Of a stretch of DNA of 64,000 nt, positions 39,291 through 50,080 are shown one piece after another. The notes under the pieces were generated by a model. It ran no database searches. It had not been told where the DNA came from and saw only the letters and a program-made list of their open reading frames with translations. Position 1 is the first letter of the stretch. Each line of letters starts with the position of its first letter. The translations under genes were made by a program, and so were the position numbers. Location: the NCBI GenBank assembly GCA_963575745.1, contig CAUYUJ010006347.1:155785-219784 (forward strand), written 5' to 3'. Source of the DNA: Prorocentrum cordatum. Its lineage: Eukaryota; Sar; Dinophyceae; Prorocentrales; Prorocentraceae.

Positions 39291-40600
39291 GTATCACTCT
39301 CTCCCTCGCGTCGCGGTCAGCTTCCTGGCCGAGGACGGGCGCGGGCTGCTCGTGGAGGGAGCGCCCGTCGACGCTCTGGACCCTGAGTCGGAAATGTCGG
39401 TCCCTCTCCACTTTCTCTATCCCCTTCGACCCTCGATCCCTATACCCCCACCCCGCTTCCGCTCGGTCGACTGCGACGCGGCGCGTCCGAAGGCGTGGAG
39501 TTGAAGTGCGTTGTGCACGCCCCCGGCATGTTTGGAAAACGGTATGTGGTACTATGACCTTGCATATAAACATAACATGCTGGCATGTATGTAGATGTGT
39601 ATATAATATCATAAACAACATATGATATGACATGATCGCATGAATACATGATTGCATAGACCCATGATTCGCGGACCTGGAATTCAATGTGTGAGTTTGC
39701 CAACCTTACATAAATCATGGGTACATGACAACTCATGGGCACCGTGCCTCTGACATGAGGGCCACGACCCTCTGGGCAGTGGCTATCGGCGCTCGCTCGG
39801 TCGCTCCCCCCGCGCCATCCGCACCAGTGCCAGTGGCAGTTTTGCTCCAGCCTGCTTGCGCAGCTGAGCAGGCCCTGCGGCAGAGCTTCCAAACGCAACC
39901 ACTGGGGCAGAGCACACTAACATAACGCATTCAAGAAAAGGGCCTCGCCGTCGAGGATCGAAGGAGTTGGTATCTCGTTCTCGGCGGAAGGCCGGCGGAA
40001 GGCGGTGGAAGCAAAACGAGGCCGCTTCTGCCTGCGGAAGGCTGGCGGGCGCCGGCGGAAGTCAAACATCGCCCCCCCTAGCGATGGCGCGGCTTGGTCT
40101 GATTTGTGTCCTGACTATTCTGCTGCAGTCGGCCGTGCTTCCAAAAGGGTGCGCGGAATACAGCAAGGCGGATGGGTTTGCCTAGTTGTGGCGGCCCTCG
40201 GCCGCGAAACGCCTTGCCTGGAAGACCACAGCCCACCCAGACCCCCGACGTCGTGATTTTTTAGCAACGTCGACCCCCCGAAAACCAGAGCCTACCCAGA
40301 CCCCCAGAGGTATGGACCCCCTCCCGGGGACCGGCTTTCCTCCTGAGTCTTTGTCTGACGGCCCCGAGGCCCCCGAGGCCGAAACTGGCGACAAAAAAAC
40401 CCGCGCCGTCCTTTTTGTCACCGCGCGGGGGCGGCCCCGGCCTCCAGAGCCCAAGGGGTGAGCCGCGGCGTCCGCGCCAGGGCTCCCCCCCCCCCCCCGC
40501 CGCCGCCTGGGCCGCCCCGCCGCACCGCGCCGGCCGCGGGCGCAGGGCGCCGGCCGAGGGCGCCCAGGGAGGGGCACGGGGCGGCCAGCCTGCCGCGCTG
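39291..40600. other. Unassigned, including an AT-rich island
   Basis: 39540-39730 is much more AT-rich than its surroundings and holds repeated ATGA/CATGAT words (TGACATGATCGCATGAATAC and nearby). At 40225-40320 a ~58-bp segment with CCCACCCAGACCCCC is repeated once. No gene is recognised. Confidence 0.4.
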
Positions 40601-40870
40601 GGAGCGAGAAGGGGGGGAGGGGGAGGGAGGAGGGGGGGAGAGGGAGGAATGGGGGGGGGGGGGAGGGGGAGGGGGAGGGGAGGGGGGAGGGGGGAGGAGG
40701 GGGGGGAGGAGGGGGGGGAGGGGAGGGGGGGCAGGGGGGGGCAGGGAGGGGAGGGAGGGAGGATGGGGGGGAGGGGGGCGCGCTCGCGATAGGGAGGAGG
40801 AGCCGGAGGGCGGGCGGTCCGCGGCGCCCGGAGGGAGAGGGGGCCGGGAGGGGGGCGGAGGGGGTAGGTC
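40601..40870 (+). repeat. G-rich (GGGGGAGGG)n stretch
   Basis: About 270 bp dominated by runs of 3-12 G with single A interruptions. It has strong potential for G-quadruplex on the plus strand. It is not coding. Confidence 0.85.
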
Positions 40871-40894
40871 GGGCATGGCATTGGCACGGTCGAT

Positions 40895-40900
40895 GATGAC

Positions 40901-40976
<76 letters not shown>

Positions 40977-41282
40977 TTGATGATGATGATGATGCTAGTG
41001 ATGATGATGATGATGATGATGATAATGATGATGATGATGATGGTGATGATGGTGATGATGGTGATGATGGTGATGCTGATGAGTGTGATGATGATGGTGA
41101 TGATGGTGATGATGATGATGGTTGTTGTGTTGATGATGATGCTGATGATGACGGTGATGGTGATAGTTATGATGCCGACGATGAGGCGGAGGATGAGGAT
41201 AATGATGGGGATGATGGTGGTGACGATGATGATGATGATGGTGATCATGATGGTGGTGGTTGTGTTGATGGTGATGACGATG

Positions 41283-41314
<32 letters not shown>

Positions 41315-41462
41315 GATAATGCTGATAATGATGATGAGGTGGAAAAGGAGGATTTGGATGCGGATGGGGATGAGGATGATAATGATGATGGTGGTGATAA
41401 TGCTACGATGATGGTGGTGATGATGATGCTAGTGATGATGATGATGATGATGATGATGATAG

Positions 41463-41510
<48 letters not shown>

Positions 41511-43817
41511 GGCGGAGGAGGAGGATCAGGATGAGGATGATGCTGGTGCCGATGATGATGGTAATGATGATGATGGTGGTTATGAATGATGATGATGATG
41601 ATGCTAATGATGATGAGGAGGAGGAGGAGGAGGGTGAGGATGAGGATGATGATGATAATCAGGATGATGGTGGTGGTGCTGGTGCTGATGATAATGATGA
41701 TGTTGCTGATGGTGATGATAGTGATGGTGATGGCGGTTATAATGATGATGTTGATGGTCGTGATATGGGTGATGCCGATAATGATGGTGATGTTGATGAG
41801 GGTGATGTGGATGATGATGATGATGAAGGTGATGCTGATGGTAGTAAGAACTGTGATATTGAGTGTGCTGATAATGATGTGTTGGTCCTGGTGGTGCTGA
41901 TGGTGATGATGACGGTGATGTTGGTGATGATGGTGATGCGGACGATCATGATGGTGATGGTGTTGAATATCGTGCGTGTGGTAATCATTATTTTAATGAT
42001 GATGATGGTGATGGTGATGCTGATGACGACGATGGTGATGCTGATGGTGATCATGATGATAATGCTGATGGTGATGACGATGATGATGGTGATGTTTCGG
42101 GTTGTGGTTATGTTGATTATGATGATGTTGAATCATGGTGCTGATGTTGAGTGTGATGGTGATAGTGTTGGCGATGATAAGTAACTATGATAGTGATCAT
42201 GGTGTTGCTGATGCCGATGATGCTGATGATGATGATGACGGTGATTGTTACGCTGATGATTATGATGGTGATTGTGATGATGTTGATGGTCATGTTGGTG
42301 ATGATGATGCTGGTGGTGATGATGATGCTGGTGATGATGCTGCTGATGGTAATGGTATTGATGGTGATGGCGGTTATGCTGATGATGCTGATGCTCGTCA
42401 TGGTGGTGCTGGTGGTGCTGATGATGATGATGATGATGATGATGAGAATGCTGATGGTGATGATGACGATGCTCATGATGATGCTCATGATGCTGATGGT
42501 GCTGGTGTTGGTGATGAAGATAATGGCGCTGGTGATGATGACATTGATGATGCTGCTGATGACAAGGCTTGTAATGATTTGAGGCTGATGGTGCTGATGG
42601 TGATGTTGACCATGACGGTGCTGATGACGATGCTAATCATGACGATGATGCTGATGACCATGATGGTGATGCTGATGATGATGATGATGATGATCATGAT
42701 CATGATGATGATCATGTTGGCGATGGTGATGATGATGTTGATGGTGGTCCTGCATATAATGATGACGATGATGATGATGATGATGGTGGTGGTGCTGATG
42801 ATGATTGCGGTGGTAATGATGCTTGTGATATGCTGATGCTCATGGCGTTTGCAGTGTTGGTGGTGGTGATGATAATGATGGCAATGGTGATAAAGATGGT
42901 GATGCTCAGCGGTGAATGACGATGCTGATGATGATGGTCATGGTGGTAGTGGCGGCGATGGTAAGTATGATGGTGTTGATGGCGATGCTGATGCTGTTGA
43001 TCATGCTGATGATGATGGTTGTGCTGATGATTCTGATGATGATTGTGATGATACTGGTGATGTTGATGGTGGTGATGATGATCATGCTGCTAGTGAAGAT
43101 GTTGCTGCTGGTGATGATGATGCTGATGCTGACGATAGTGATGGTTATGGCGTTTATGATGATGACGTCGATGCTCGTGATAGTGGTGATGATGGTGATA
43201 ATGATCATGCGACTGCTGATGGTGATGATGACGATGACGATGATTATGATGATACTCTGATGATGATGCTGATGATGGTGATGATGATGATGGTGATGGT
43301 GCTGGTGGTAATGTTAATGGTGTTGTTGATGATGGCATTGATGGTGATGCTGCTGATAGTGATGGTAATGATGCTGAGGATGATGATGGTGATGATGCTG
43401 GTGATTATGATCATGATGGTGCTGATGATGATTGTGATGATGGCGATGATGTTGATTATCATGAAGCTGGTGGTGATCATGATCATGATCATGATGATGA
43501 GCATGATGGCGATGGTGATAATAATGGAGATGATGGTAATGCAGATGATGTTCACGATGATGATAATGTTGATGATGATTGCGGTGATGATGATGATGCT
43601 GATGACATGTTAATGACATGTTGATGCATATGACGTTTGCGGCGGTGGTGGTGATGATGACGATGGTGATGGTGATGATGATGCTGGTGATGGCAATGCT
43701 CATGATGTCGATGGTGATGACTGTGATGATGCTGATGATGCTACTGCTGATGGCGATAATGGTGTGTGATGTGATAATGGTGATGACGATGATGATGATG
43801 CTGATGATGATGATGGC

Positions 43818-43896
<79 letters not shown>

Positions 43897-43930
43897 GTGG
43901 TGATGACGATGGCGACGGTGATGATGATAA

Positions 43931-43962
<32 letters not shown>

Positions 43963-43985
43963 ATGATGAATGATGAAAATAATGA
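40895..43985 (+). repeat. GAT/ATG trinucleotide superarray
   Basis: About 3.1 kb of (GAT)n with GGT, GCT and GAC variants. Pure blocks lie at 40895-40975 and 43818-43895. A higher-order unit of about 0.78 kb is visible: GATGATGATTGCGG followed by a (C/G)CGTTTGC block occurs at ~42796-42855 and again at ~43571-43645. Frames give Met-, Asp- or Ile-rich peptides that should not be annotated as proteins. Confidence 0.92.
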
Positions 43986-44200
43986 TGATGGGGTGTGCCA
44001 TCTGGTGGCCGGGCATAGGCGGGCTGGCAGAAGCGGTCTTGTTCGCTGGCACCCTGATCCAAGGTGCTGGTCCCCCCTGTTCGGGGTCCACGCTGGTAGC
44101 GCTGCATACCAAAGAAATGGGGAAATGAGAGGCAGTGGAGCGGGCCCGCTAGGTGTTGGGCGGAGGAGTGGGCGAGCGAGGTGGGCAGGGAAAGGGATTG
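43985..44200 (+). repeat. ~210-bp direct repeat, copy 1 (partner 44975-45190)
   Basis: GTGTGCCATCTGGTGGCCGGGC, then AGAAGCGGTCTTG, CGGGGTCCACGCTGG and GGAAATGAGAGGCAGTGGAG are shared in order. Both copies directly follow GATGATAATGATG. Confidence 0.75.
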
Positions 44201-44568
44201 GAAGAAAACCCCAGGCAAAAAGGCGGCCCTTGTCTCAGCTGGCCCACCTTCAAGGTGGTCGTGAAACTTGCAGCGCGAGCCCACACGGACAGCGCTGGAA
44301 ACATTGGATCAAAAAAGAAGCATGAAGGGGAAGTACCGCACAAATAACCGCCGCCTTCCGCCAGCAACCGCCGAAAGCAGGCAACCAAAAGCCTTACGCC
44401 AGCTCCCACAAAAAGGAAAACGAGTGCCCCGCCGAGTCGGCGTGGTAGCAACTCCGTACCAGAGGGAGGGATCGCCATTGGAAGGCCCGTGGGCCCCCCC
44501 GATGCGCATGACGACTCCTCCCCCGGGCTCGTCGCCTGCGGTGTCCAACTGTTTGGGGCTGTGCCACA
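44201..44568. other. No gene recognised
   Basis: Moderate-GC sequence between the repeat copy and the short repeat ORF. Confidence 0.35.
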
Positions 44569-44826
44569 ATGGGGGAGATGATGGCGCAGAAAGGCAGAGA
44601 GGGATTGAAAGAGGGGGGGAGGGAGCTGGGTCCCCCCAGCTACCCTATGGACTACCCCCAGCCGCCCGCCATCACTCCAGCCGTGGGTCCTCCGAGCTAC
44701 CCTATGGACTACTACGAGTCGCCTGCCATAGCTCCAGCCGTTGTTGTTGAGTCGGTCTGGCCTGACTATTTGGCAATTTGGGACGCACTACGCAGCCTGA
44801 ACCCAGTCCTGGCAGGGTACCAGTGA
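44569..44826 (+). CDS. Small hypothetical ORF with 20-aa internal repeat
   Basis: An 85-codon frame beginning MGEMMAQKGREGL. The DNA at 44633-44752 is a 60-bp tandem duplication, giving two in-frame copies of the pattern GPPSYPMDY..(P/S)PAI.PAV. It ends VLAGYQ at TGA 44826. Both copies keep the frame, which weakly favours coding, but there is no family match and no SL or other expression signal nearby. Confidence 0.25.
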   Translation: MGEMMAQKGREGLKEGGRELGPPSYPMDYPQPPAITPAVGPPSYPMDYYESPAIAPAVVVESVWPDYLAIWDALRSLNPVLAGYQ

Positions 44827-44834
44827 CGACGAAG

Positions 44835-44974
44835 ATGGTGTGCCATCTGGTGGCAGTGCAGATACCGAGAAGGCTAAGCAGCGGAACGATGGTAGACCGT
44901 GACAGCCGATGCCACCACCCCACCAAGCAACATCCCGGCAGAGTTCCAGAGAGGATGGTGCAGGTGATGATGAT
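44835..44974. other. Spacer with short copy of the CCATCTGGTGG motif
   Basis: GATGGTGTGCCATCTGGTGGCA at ~44833 repeats the start of the 210-bp direct repeat, then diverges. Confidence 0.5.
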
Positions 44975-45190
44975 AATGATGTGTGCCATCTGGTGGCCGG
45001 GCAGAGCGCGCTGGCAGAAGCGGTCTTGCCGCTGGCACCCTATTCCACAGTGCTGATCCTCGCTCTTCGGGGTCCACGCTGGCAGCACTGCGTATCAAAG
45101 AAAAGGGGAAATCTGAGACAGTGGAGCGGGCCTGCTGGGCTTTGTGCGGAGGAGCGGGCGAGCGTTGTGGCAAGGGAATGGGGGATTGGG
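44975..45190 (+). repeat. ~210-bp direct repeat, copy 2 (partner 43985-44200)
   Basis: Collinear with copy 1, from ATGTGTGCCATCTGGTGGCC to GGAATGGGGGATTGG. Differences are scattered substitutions and short indels. Confidence 0.75.
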
Positions 45191-45392
45191 GTCGCGCAGA
45201 GGACAAGGCGGAGCGCAGAGGAGAAGGCGGAGAGGGTGGTGGAAGCAGGGAGGAAAGCGCGTCCAGGAAGAGGGGAGCGCGCACCATCAGAGTGGGAGGG
45301 GGAAGTTGGTGAAGCGAGCCCCCGTTTGAGGTTGGCCAGAGGAGCGGGGGGAGCAAGGTGGGAAGGGATAGACAGTCAGTGACTGCCTGGGG

Positions 45393-46202
45393 TTGGGCCG
45401 GCAAGGACAGGAAGAGGGGATTGTCACCGAGCGCGCTCCACTACTCGCAAAGTGCCTTTTCGCAAACGTCGGAAAAAAAACGAGCGTGTGTGTGTGTGTG
45501 TTTCCTCCAGGTTCTGGATCGTACATCTCCCGCGGCAGATCCAGGCGATGTGCGAGCAGCAGTCCCTTTGCGAGTAGTCGAAGGCGCCTGTGCAGATTGG
45601 GTCGGGCTGCCCTCTGGGGCCCCGCCGTGGACACCCGAGACTGCCTCGCCTGGCCTGCCGCACGGTGGGGGAGAGAGGGGGGCCCCGCGACAGATCGAGG
45701 CCCGGGAAGGGTGTACGCGGTGGCTGCGCTGCCACTGTTGCGCCCCGCTCCTCCTCCTCCTCCTCCTCCTCCTCCTCCTCCTCCTCCTCCTCCTCCTCCT
45801 TTTCCTCCTCCTCCTCCACCTCCTCCTCCGCCTCCGCCTGCCTTTGGGGGTCTGCCCGCCCCGAGGCGAGGAGCTTCGGACAACGACGATGGAGGAGATG
45901 GAGCGGACGGCGGCGGCGCGGCGCCGAGAGCTCGGGGGCCCGCCCGCGCGGCTCCGCTGGCTCGCGCGCAGCCCAGGCCGCCATCGGAGCCTGCAGCTGT
46001 CGCGGCGACGGCCGCGCTGAAGCTGCACAGGCGCAAGGCATTGGCGACCGCAGCGAGGCTGCGCGAGCAGCAGGAGCTCACCGCCGCGGAGAAGCTCTCC
46101 GCCGACTTGGCGTTGCAGTACGCCGCCGCCGTGGAGGAGCTCGCCAGCGCGGAGGCCGCGACGGCGTCGGCAGGGCTCCCCGTTCCCGATCGACCTCCTT
46201 GA
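45393..46202 (+). CDS. Hypothetical ORF with Pro run and helical C-terminus
   Basis: An open frame of 269 codons passes through a CTC array (45748-45830, read as poly-Pro). It then continues as FGGLPAPRRGASDNDDGGDG, an Ala/Arg/Pro-rich linker, and a helical region (LKLHRRKALATAARLREQQE, then LTAAEKLSADLALQYAAAVE) before ending PVPDRPP at TGA 46202. Heptad-like Ala/Leu spacing suggests a coiled coil. The region upstream of the CTC array may not belong to the same gene. No family is recognised. Confidence 0.28.
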   Translation: MGRQGQEEGIVTERAPLLAKCLFANVGKKTSVCVCVFPPGSGSYISRGRSRRCASSSPFASSRRRLCRLGRAALWGPAVDTRDCLAWPAARWGREGGPATDRGPGRVYAVAALPLLRPAPPPPPPPPPPPPPPPPPFPPPPPPPPPPPPAFGGLPAPRRGASDNDDGGDGADGGGAAPRARGPARAAPLARAQPRPPSEPAAVAATAALKLHRRKALATAARLREQQELTAAEKLSADLALQYAAAVEELASAEAATASAGLPVPDRPP

Positions 46203-46319
46203 TTTTGGTACGCCGTCGTCGTGCTGGGCACGGTTTTTCTTACCGTCGGCGGCCGCCCCTTCGGGGGGTCTGGGCCGTTCGCCGCCCTACCCTTCGGCGA
46301 GAGCTCCTAATGGGGAGCA

Positions 46320-46351
46320 GCTGGGCGCGCTGGAGCGCCCAGCCGTTTTTT
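46320..46351 (+). other. Stem-loop followed by T6
   Basis: GCTGGGCGC and GCGCCCAGC form a perfect 9-bp stem around GCTGGA, followed by CG and six T. It has the form of an intrinsic or Pol III-type terminator, about 120 nt past the stop of the ORF ending at 46202. In a dinoflagellate nucleus its role is unknown and may be none. Confidence 0.45.
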
Positions 46352-46519
46352 CCTCGGCTTCGACTTCATGGGGCTCCTGATCTCCACGTTCGTCGTCGCC
46401 GACGCCTTCTCGGTCGCGCCGCTGAGCGCCGCCCTCCGCCCTCGCAGGCGGCTGAGGGGCACGGGCCGCGCGAGGCCCCTTCCGAGGGACCTCAGACCTG
46501 CGCCTTCTTGGTGACTCCT

Positions 46520-46710
46520 GACTCCTCCTCCGCCTCCTCCTCCTCCACCTCGTCCTCCTCCTCCTCCTCCCGTCCTTCTCCGCCTCCTCCGCCTCCTCCT
46601 CCTCCTCCTCCTCCTCCTCTACCTCCTCCTCCTCCTCTCCCCCCTCCTCCTCCTCCGCCTCCTCCGCCTCCCCTTCCTCCGCCTCATCCGCCTCCTCTTC
46701 CATCCCTTAC
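46520..46710 (+). repeat. CTC-rich array
   Basis: CTCCTCCGCC and CTCCTCCTC repeats. Frames are poly-Ser/Pro/Glu. Confidence 0.85.
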
Positions 46711-46828
46711 CCTTATAAATATTTTCCCCCGGTCGCACCCCGCGGCCAGTTTTTAGGGCGGGCCGGGCGTTTCGCCTGAGATGTTTCACCACTTATGATT
46801 CTGAAGCTTAAATGATGGTACTAGTTTC

Positions 46829-47036
46829 AAAGAGCTCGCCTTAGCGCCGCGCACATTCAGAGCTCCACGGATTGAGGGCGGGCCGTTTTCAAAATATGGC
46901 TCGCGCCTTAGCGCCGCGCGCACTCGCACTGAACAACTGCAAGAGCTTCACGGATTGAGGGCGGGCCGTTTTCAAAATATGGCTCGCGCCTTAGCTCCGC
47001 GCACGCTCGCAGCAATCAATTGCAAGAGTTCCACGG
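46829..47036 (+). repeat. 83-bp tandem repeat, about 2.5 units
   Basis: ATTGAGGGCGGGCCGTTTTC begins at 46871 and 46954, an 83-bp period. Units include AAAATATGGCTCGCGCCTTA and GCAAGAG(C/T)T(T/C)CACGG. A partial unit precedes at 46829. Confidence 0.82.
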
Positions 47037-47344
47037 CTTCCCATGATCAACGTACCAGAGAGAATGTTTTGGAAGGGTTTAGGATTTTGCGGGTGCAACA
47101 GTTATGCTGATTCGCGGTGTTGAATTCCCCAACGTTATGGCACGATTCCAGATCGTCAGGACGCAGCAGTCAGGCTGATCCGCGGCGTGAGAATCCCGAG
47201 AACAATGTTTTGGCATGCCTCAAGGTCTTCAGACGGTTGCCTTCCAACCAGGCAGTTCCCTCAATGGAATTTAACCGCCGTAGGGGCTTATGAAGAGGCA
47301 TCTTGGAGGGAGGGTTAATTCCAACATCGTGGATCCCTCGGGTT
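47037..47344. other. Unassigned, weak ~67-bp repetition
   Basis: (G/A)(T/C)GCAACAGTTATGCTGATTCGCGG at ~47093 resembles CGCAGCAGTCAGGCTGATCCGCGG at ~47161. No gene is recognised. Confidence 0.4.
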
Positions 47345-47525
47345 TACACTGGTCCTCCTCCTCCTCCTTCTCCTCTTCCTCCTCCTCCTCCTCCTCCTCC
47401 TCCTCCTCCTCCTCCTCCTCCTCCTCCTCCTACTAGTCCTCCTACTGGTCCACCTTCTCCTCCTCGTCCTCCTCCTGTTCCCCCTTGCCTCCTCCTCCTC
47501 CTCCTCCTCTTCCTCCTCCTCCAGG
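47345..47525 (+). repeat. CTC array
   Basis: CTCCTCCTC with CTACTAGTC and CTGTTCC interruptions. It is not coding. Confidence 0.85.
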
Positions 47526-48475
47526 TGATGTTGAGGTGCTCCTCGGGCGTGACGCGCGCGCCCTCACTGGCGCCCCTTGCGTGCTCAGAGAACTCCTGCC
47601 AGGGCTCCTGACCAGCTTCGGCACGGGGGAGCCGGCAGGGAGGGCGCGGGAGGGAGGCGGCGTGGGAAGAGGAGGGAGAGGGGGGGAGAGGGGGGGGGCT
47701 GGGAGGCAGGCGGGCGGCGGGAGTGAGGAGTGAGGGGCGCGAGGATGGATGGGGGGATGAGAGGAGGGGAGGGGGCAGGGAAGAGGCAGGAGGGACGCGC
47801 ATTAGGGGGGGGGGGGGGGGGGACGGGGGCCAGGGAGGGCGGGAAAACCCAGGCTGGCCCCATGGGCGCCGCTGCCCTCTCGCAGTGCGGCGCCGCCTGC
47901 GGCGAGGCCCGGCACGCGCCGCGCGAGTGCCCCCCGGCCCTGCGGGCAAGGCACCCCCCGCGGCGCCTCCTCGGCGTCGTCGCCGCTGCCGCCGCCGTCG
48001 GTGTCGTCGGCACCGTCGTCATCGTTGGCGCCGTCGGCCTCGTCATCATCGTCGGCGGCCTCGCGGTCGTCGCCGCCTGCGCGGCCGGCATCGCCGTTGT
48101 CAGCCCCGCCGTCGTCGGGTCGGTCCGAGGTCTGACTGAGGCGGCCATTCGGTGTCGTCTGGGATGGGCGCGGGGATTGCTAAGGGGATGGGGCGGCTAT
48201 CGGTGGACGCCAAAGGGCCTATACTTGGGTGATTCGAAAATTTCGCTTAGTCGGCGGAGCCCACTTAGCCTGGACCGCTATTTCCCCCAATCCACTTGGG
48301 GCATTAGCAGCCCACCAATGAACCAGGTTAGGCCACTTATAGCCCACCTTGGCATCCACTGATGACCCCCCTATCCCCTTAGCGCCCCCCGCGCCCATCC
48401 CAATTTCGCCTTTGTTTTGGCCCCCTGGACGCCTGGAGACCTTCAAGGAACCTTCGGCGACCTTCAGAGATGTCG
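47526..48475. other. GC-rich, G-run and GTC run; no gene
   Basis: A run of about 19 G occurs at ~47807-47822. GTCGTCGCC-type repeats at ~47960-48130 give apparent hydrophobic Val/Ala/Ile frames by codon composition alone. 48141-48475 is ordinary sequence with no recognised gene. Confidence 0.45.
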
Positions 48476-48640
48476 GAGGCGGTCGCCGAAGTATTATCTT
48501 CGACGTCGTCTCCGCCGTCGCCGCTGCCGCCGCTGCTGCCGTCGTCGCCGTCGCTGTCGTTTCTGCCGCCGTCGTCGTTGGCCTCGCCGTCGGTCTCGTC
48601 GTCGTCCTTCCAGTCGTCGTCGAGGAGACATAGCTGGGAA
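48476..48640 (+). repeat. GCCGTC/GTCGTC repeat
   Basis: A trinucleotide-periodic GTC/GCC run. Frames read as Ala/Val or Arg/Ser. Confidence 0.75.
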
Positions 48641-48685
48641 GAGGGGTGGACGGAGGGAAAAGAGGGGATGGGCAAGTTGGGTGCA

Positions 48686-48780
48686 TTCTCGCCATATCTG
48701 ACATCCTGCCCCTCCCGCACATTCCTTCCCATTGCGCTGATTTGTTCCATCCGCGAACGCGTGGCATAGCGGACCTGGAA
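48686..48780 (+). repeat. Dispersed ~95-bp repeat, inverted partner of 1440-1535
   Basis: Aligns with the reverse complement of 1440-1535, from TTCTCGCCATATCTGACATC to CGTGGCATAGCGGACC. Confidence 0.65.
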
Positions 48781-49400
48781 CTCCCCGAAGACCCCATCGT
48801 GTTGGAGGCAATCGGAAAGAGGGAGCTGAGCACGAGGATGGGCAGGAGGAGGAAAGATGAGGCGGAGGACGAGGACGAACAGCAGCAGCGGGAACTGGAG
48901 TGGCAGGAGCGGGAGGAGCAGGAGGACCAGGGGAAGGCGGAGGACGGGAAAGGACGTGGCGACAACGATGAGGAGCGACTCGGATCCATGAAAGTGGCCC
49001 GCGCCGGGGCGAGAGCGCCATTATGAACGACGGCAGCAAAGCACCGATCCGAAAATTTGGCCCACGCTACAGCGGGAACACAATTTTGAAAACACCGAGA
49101 ACAATCGGATTGCAAGACAACGCAAGACGTACCCTAGCGTGCTGGTGAGATGAAGCAGGGGGCCAGTAGAAGGCTTGCGGCGTGGACGGGGGGAGTTTTC
49201 GCGCGAGTCCCAGGCGCCGCCGCCTCGTGCACATTTCCTTGCCAGCTCTTCCTCCCCTCGGCTTGCTGCCGTTTGGCGTTGCGTCCCTGCCTGCCTGGCC
49301 CGCGATGGCCCGACCCCCGGGCGCCGCCGTTTTCTGTCCGCTTCGTTCCTCCTTCTTTCTCCGCCCTTCGTCCCTCTGCCTTGGCGCGGCCCTGGGCAGA
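48781..49400. other. No gene recognised
   Basis: Purine-rich at 48830-48960, otherwise mixed. Open frames show no domain. Confidence 0.35.
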
Positions 49401-49411
49401 GCGCTGCGCGG

Positions 49412-49610
49412 AGTCCCCGCGACGTGCGCCGGTCGCCCAGAAGGAGTCCCGGCGACGCGTGCGGGGTCGTCTGCGGCACAGCGGCCGACAGCGGGCAAGG
49501 CGCTGGGCACAGCGCGTGGGAGTTGGGCAGCTCCCCGCGACGCTCGCTGGTCGCCCCGAGAGGATTCCAGCGACGCGCGCGGGCCGTCCGCGGCGCGATG
49601 CCAAACAAGT
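49412..49610 (+). repeat. Diverged ~118-bp direct duplication
   Basis: CCCCGCGACG(T/C)(G/T)CGC(C/T)GGTCGCCC, GAG(T/G)..TCC.(G/A)CGACGCG and GTC(T/C)GCGGC recur with a spacing of ~118 bp (about 49418 and 49536). Confidence 0.6.
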
Positions 49611-49654
49611 GGACAGCCGACAGGAAGCGCGGCTCTGGCGGGCCGCAGTTGTGA

Positions 49655-50080
49655 ACCCTGCCATGGGGCCTTCCGTGGGGTTCCCCCTTGGGCCAAGAAG
49701 CGTGCGAGCGGTGTGCCGACATGGACATGCACTTTGCGGGGAGCGTCTCTTGTATTTTTCCGCTGAGAGTGTTCGGTAGAGCGACCCATTGGGCCACGAA
49801 GCGTGTGAATGGTGTGCCGGAATGGACATGCAGTGGGTGGGGAAGCGCATGCGAACCTTGTCAATGAGGCGTTCGGTGGAGCTCTCCACAGGGCCAACGT
49901 GCCGAAATGGACATGTGGTGGGCGGGGAACCGCATGTGAACTTTACTACCGGGACACTTCGGTGGAGCTCCCAATGGGGCCATGAGGCGTGTGAGGGTTG
50001 TACGCATGGACATGCGGTGCGCGGGAAGCCGCATGTTTACCCTGTCATGTTTTTTTGTCCGGTGTAGCTCAACCCTGTCA
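49655..50080 (+). repeat. ~90-100-bp satellite array (second site)
   Basis: About four to five diverged units with CCTTCCGTGGGGTTCCC or CGGTGGAGCTC, GGCCA(C/A)GAAGCGTGTGA and GTGTGCCGACATGGACATG. Same family and orientation as 23221-24180, but more diverged. Confidence 0.78.

Noticed and set aside
40458-44325. Met-rich and Asp-rich ORFs
   Set aside because: They are frames of the GAT/ATG array. Homopolymeric composition and simultaneous opening of several frames argue against coding.
47730-48362. Apparent multi-pass membrane protein (Val/Ala/Ile-rich)
   Set aside because: The hydrophobic stretch is a GTC/GCC repeat read in one frame; the other frames are Arg- or Ser-rich over the same DNA.
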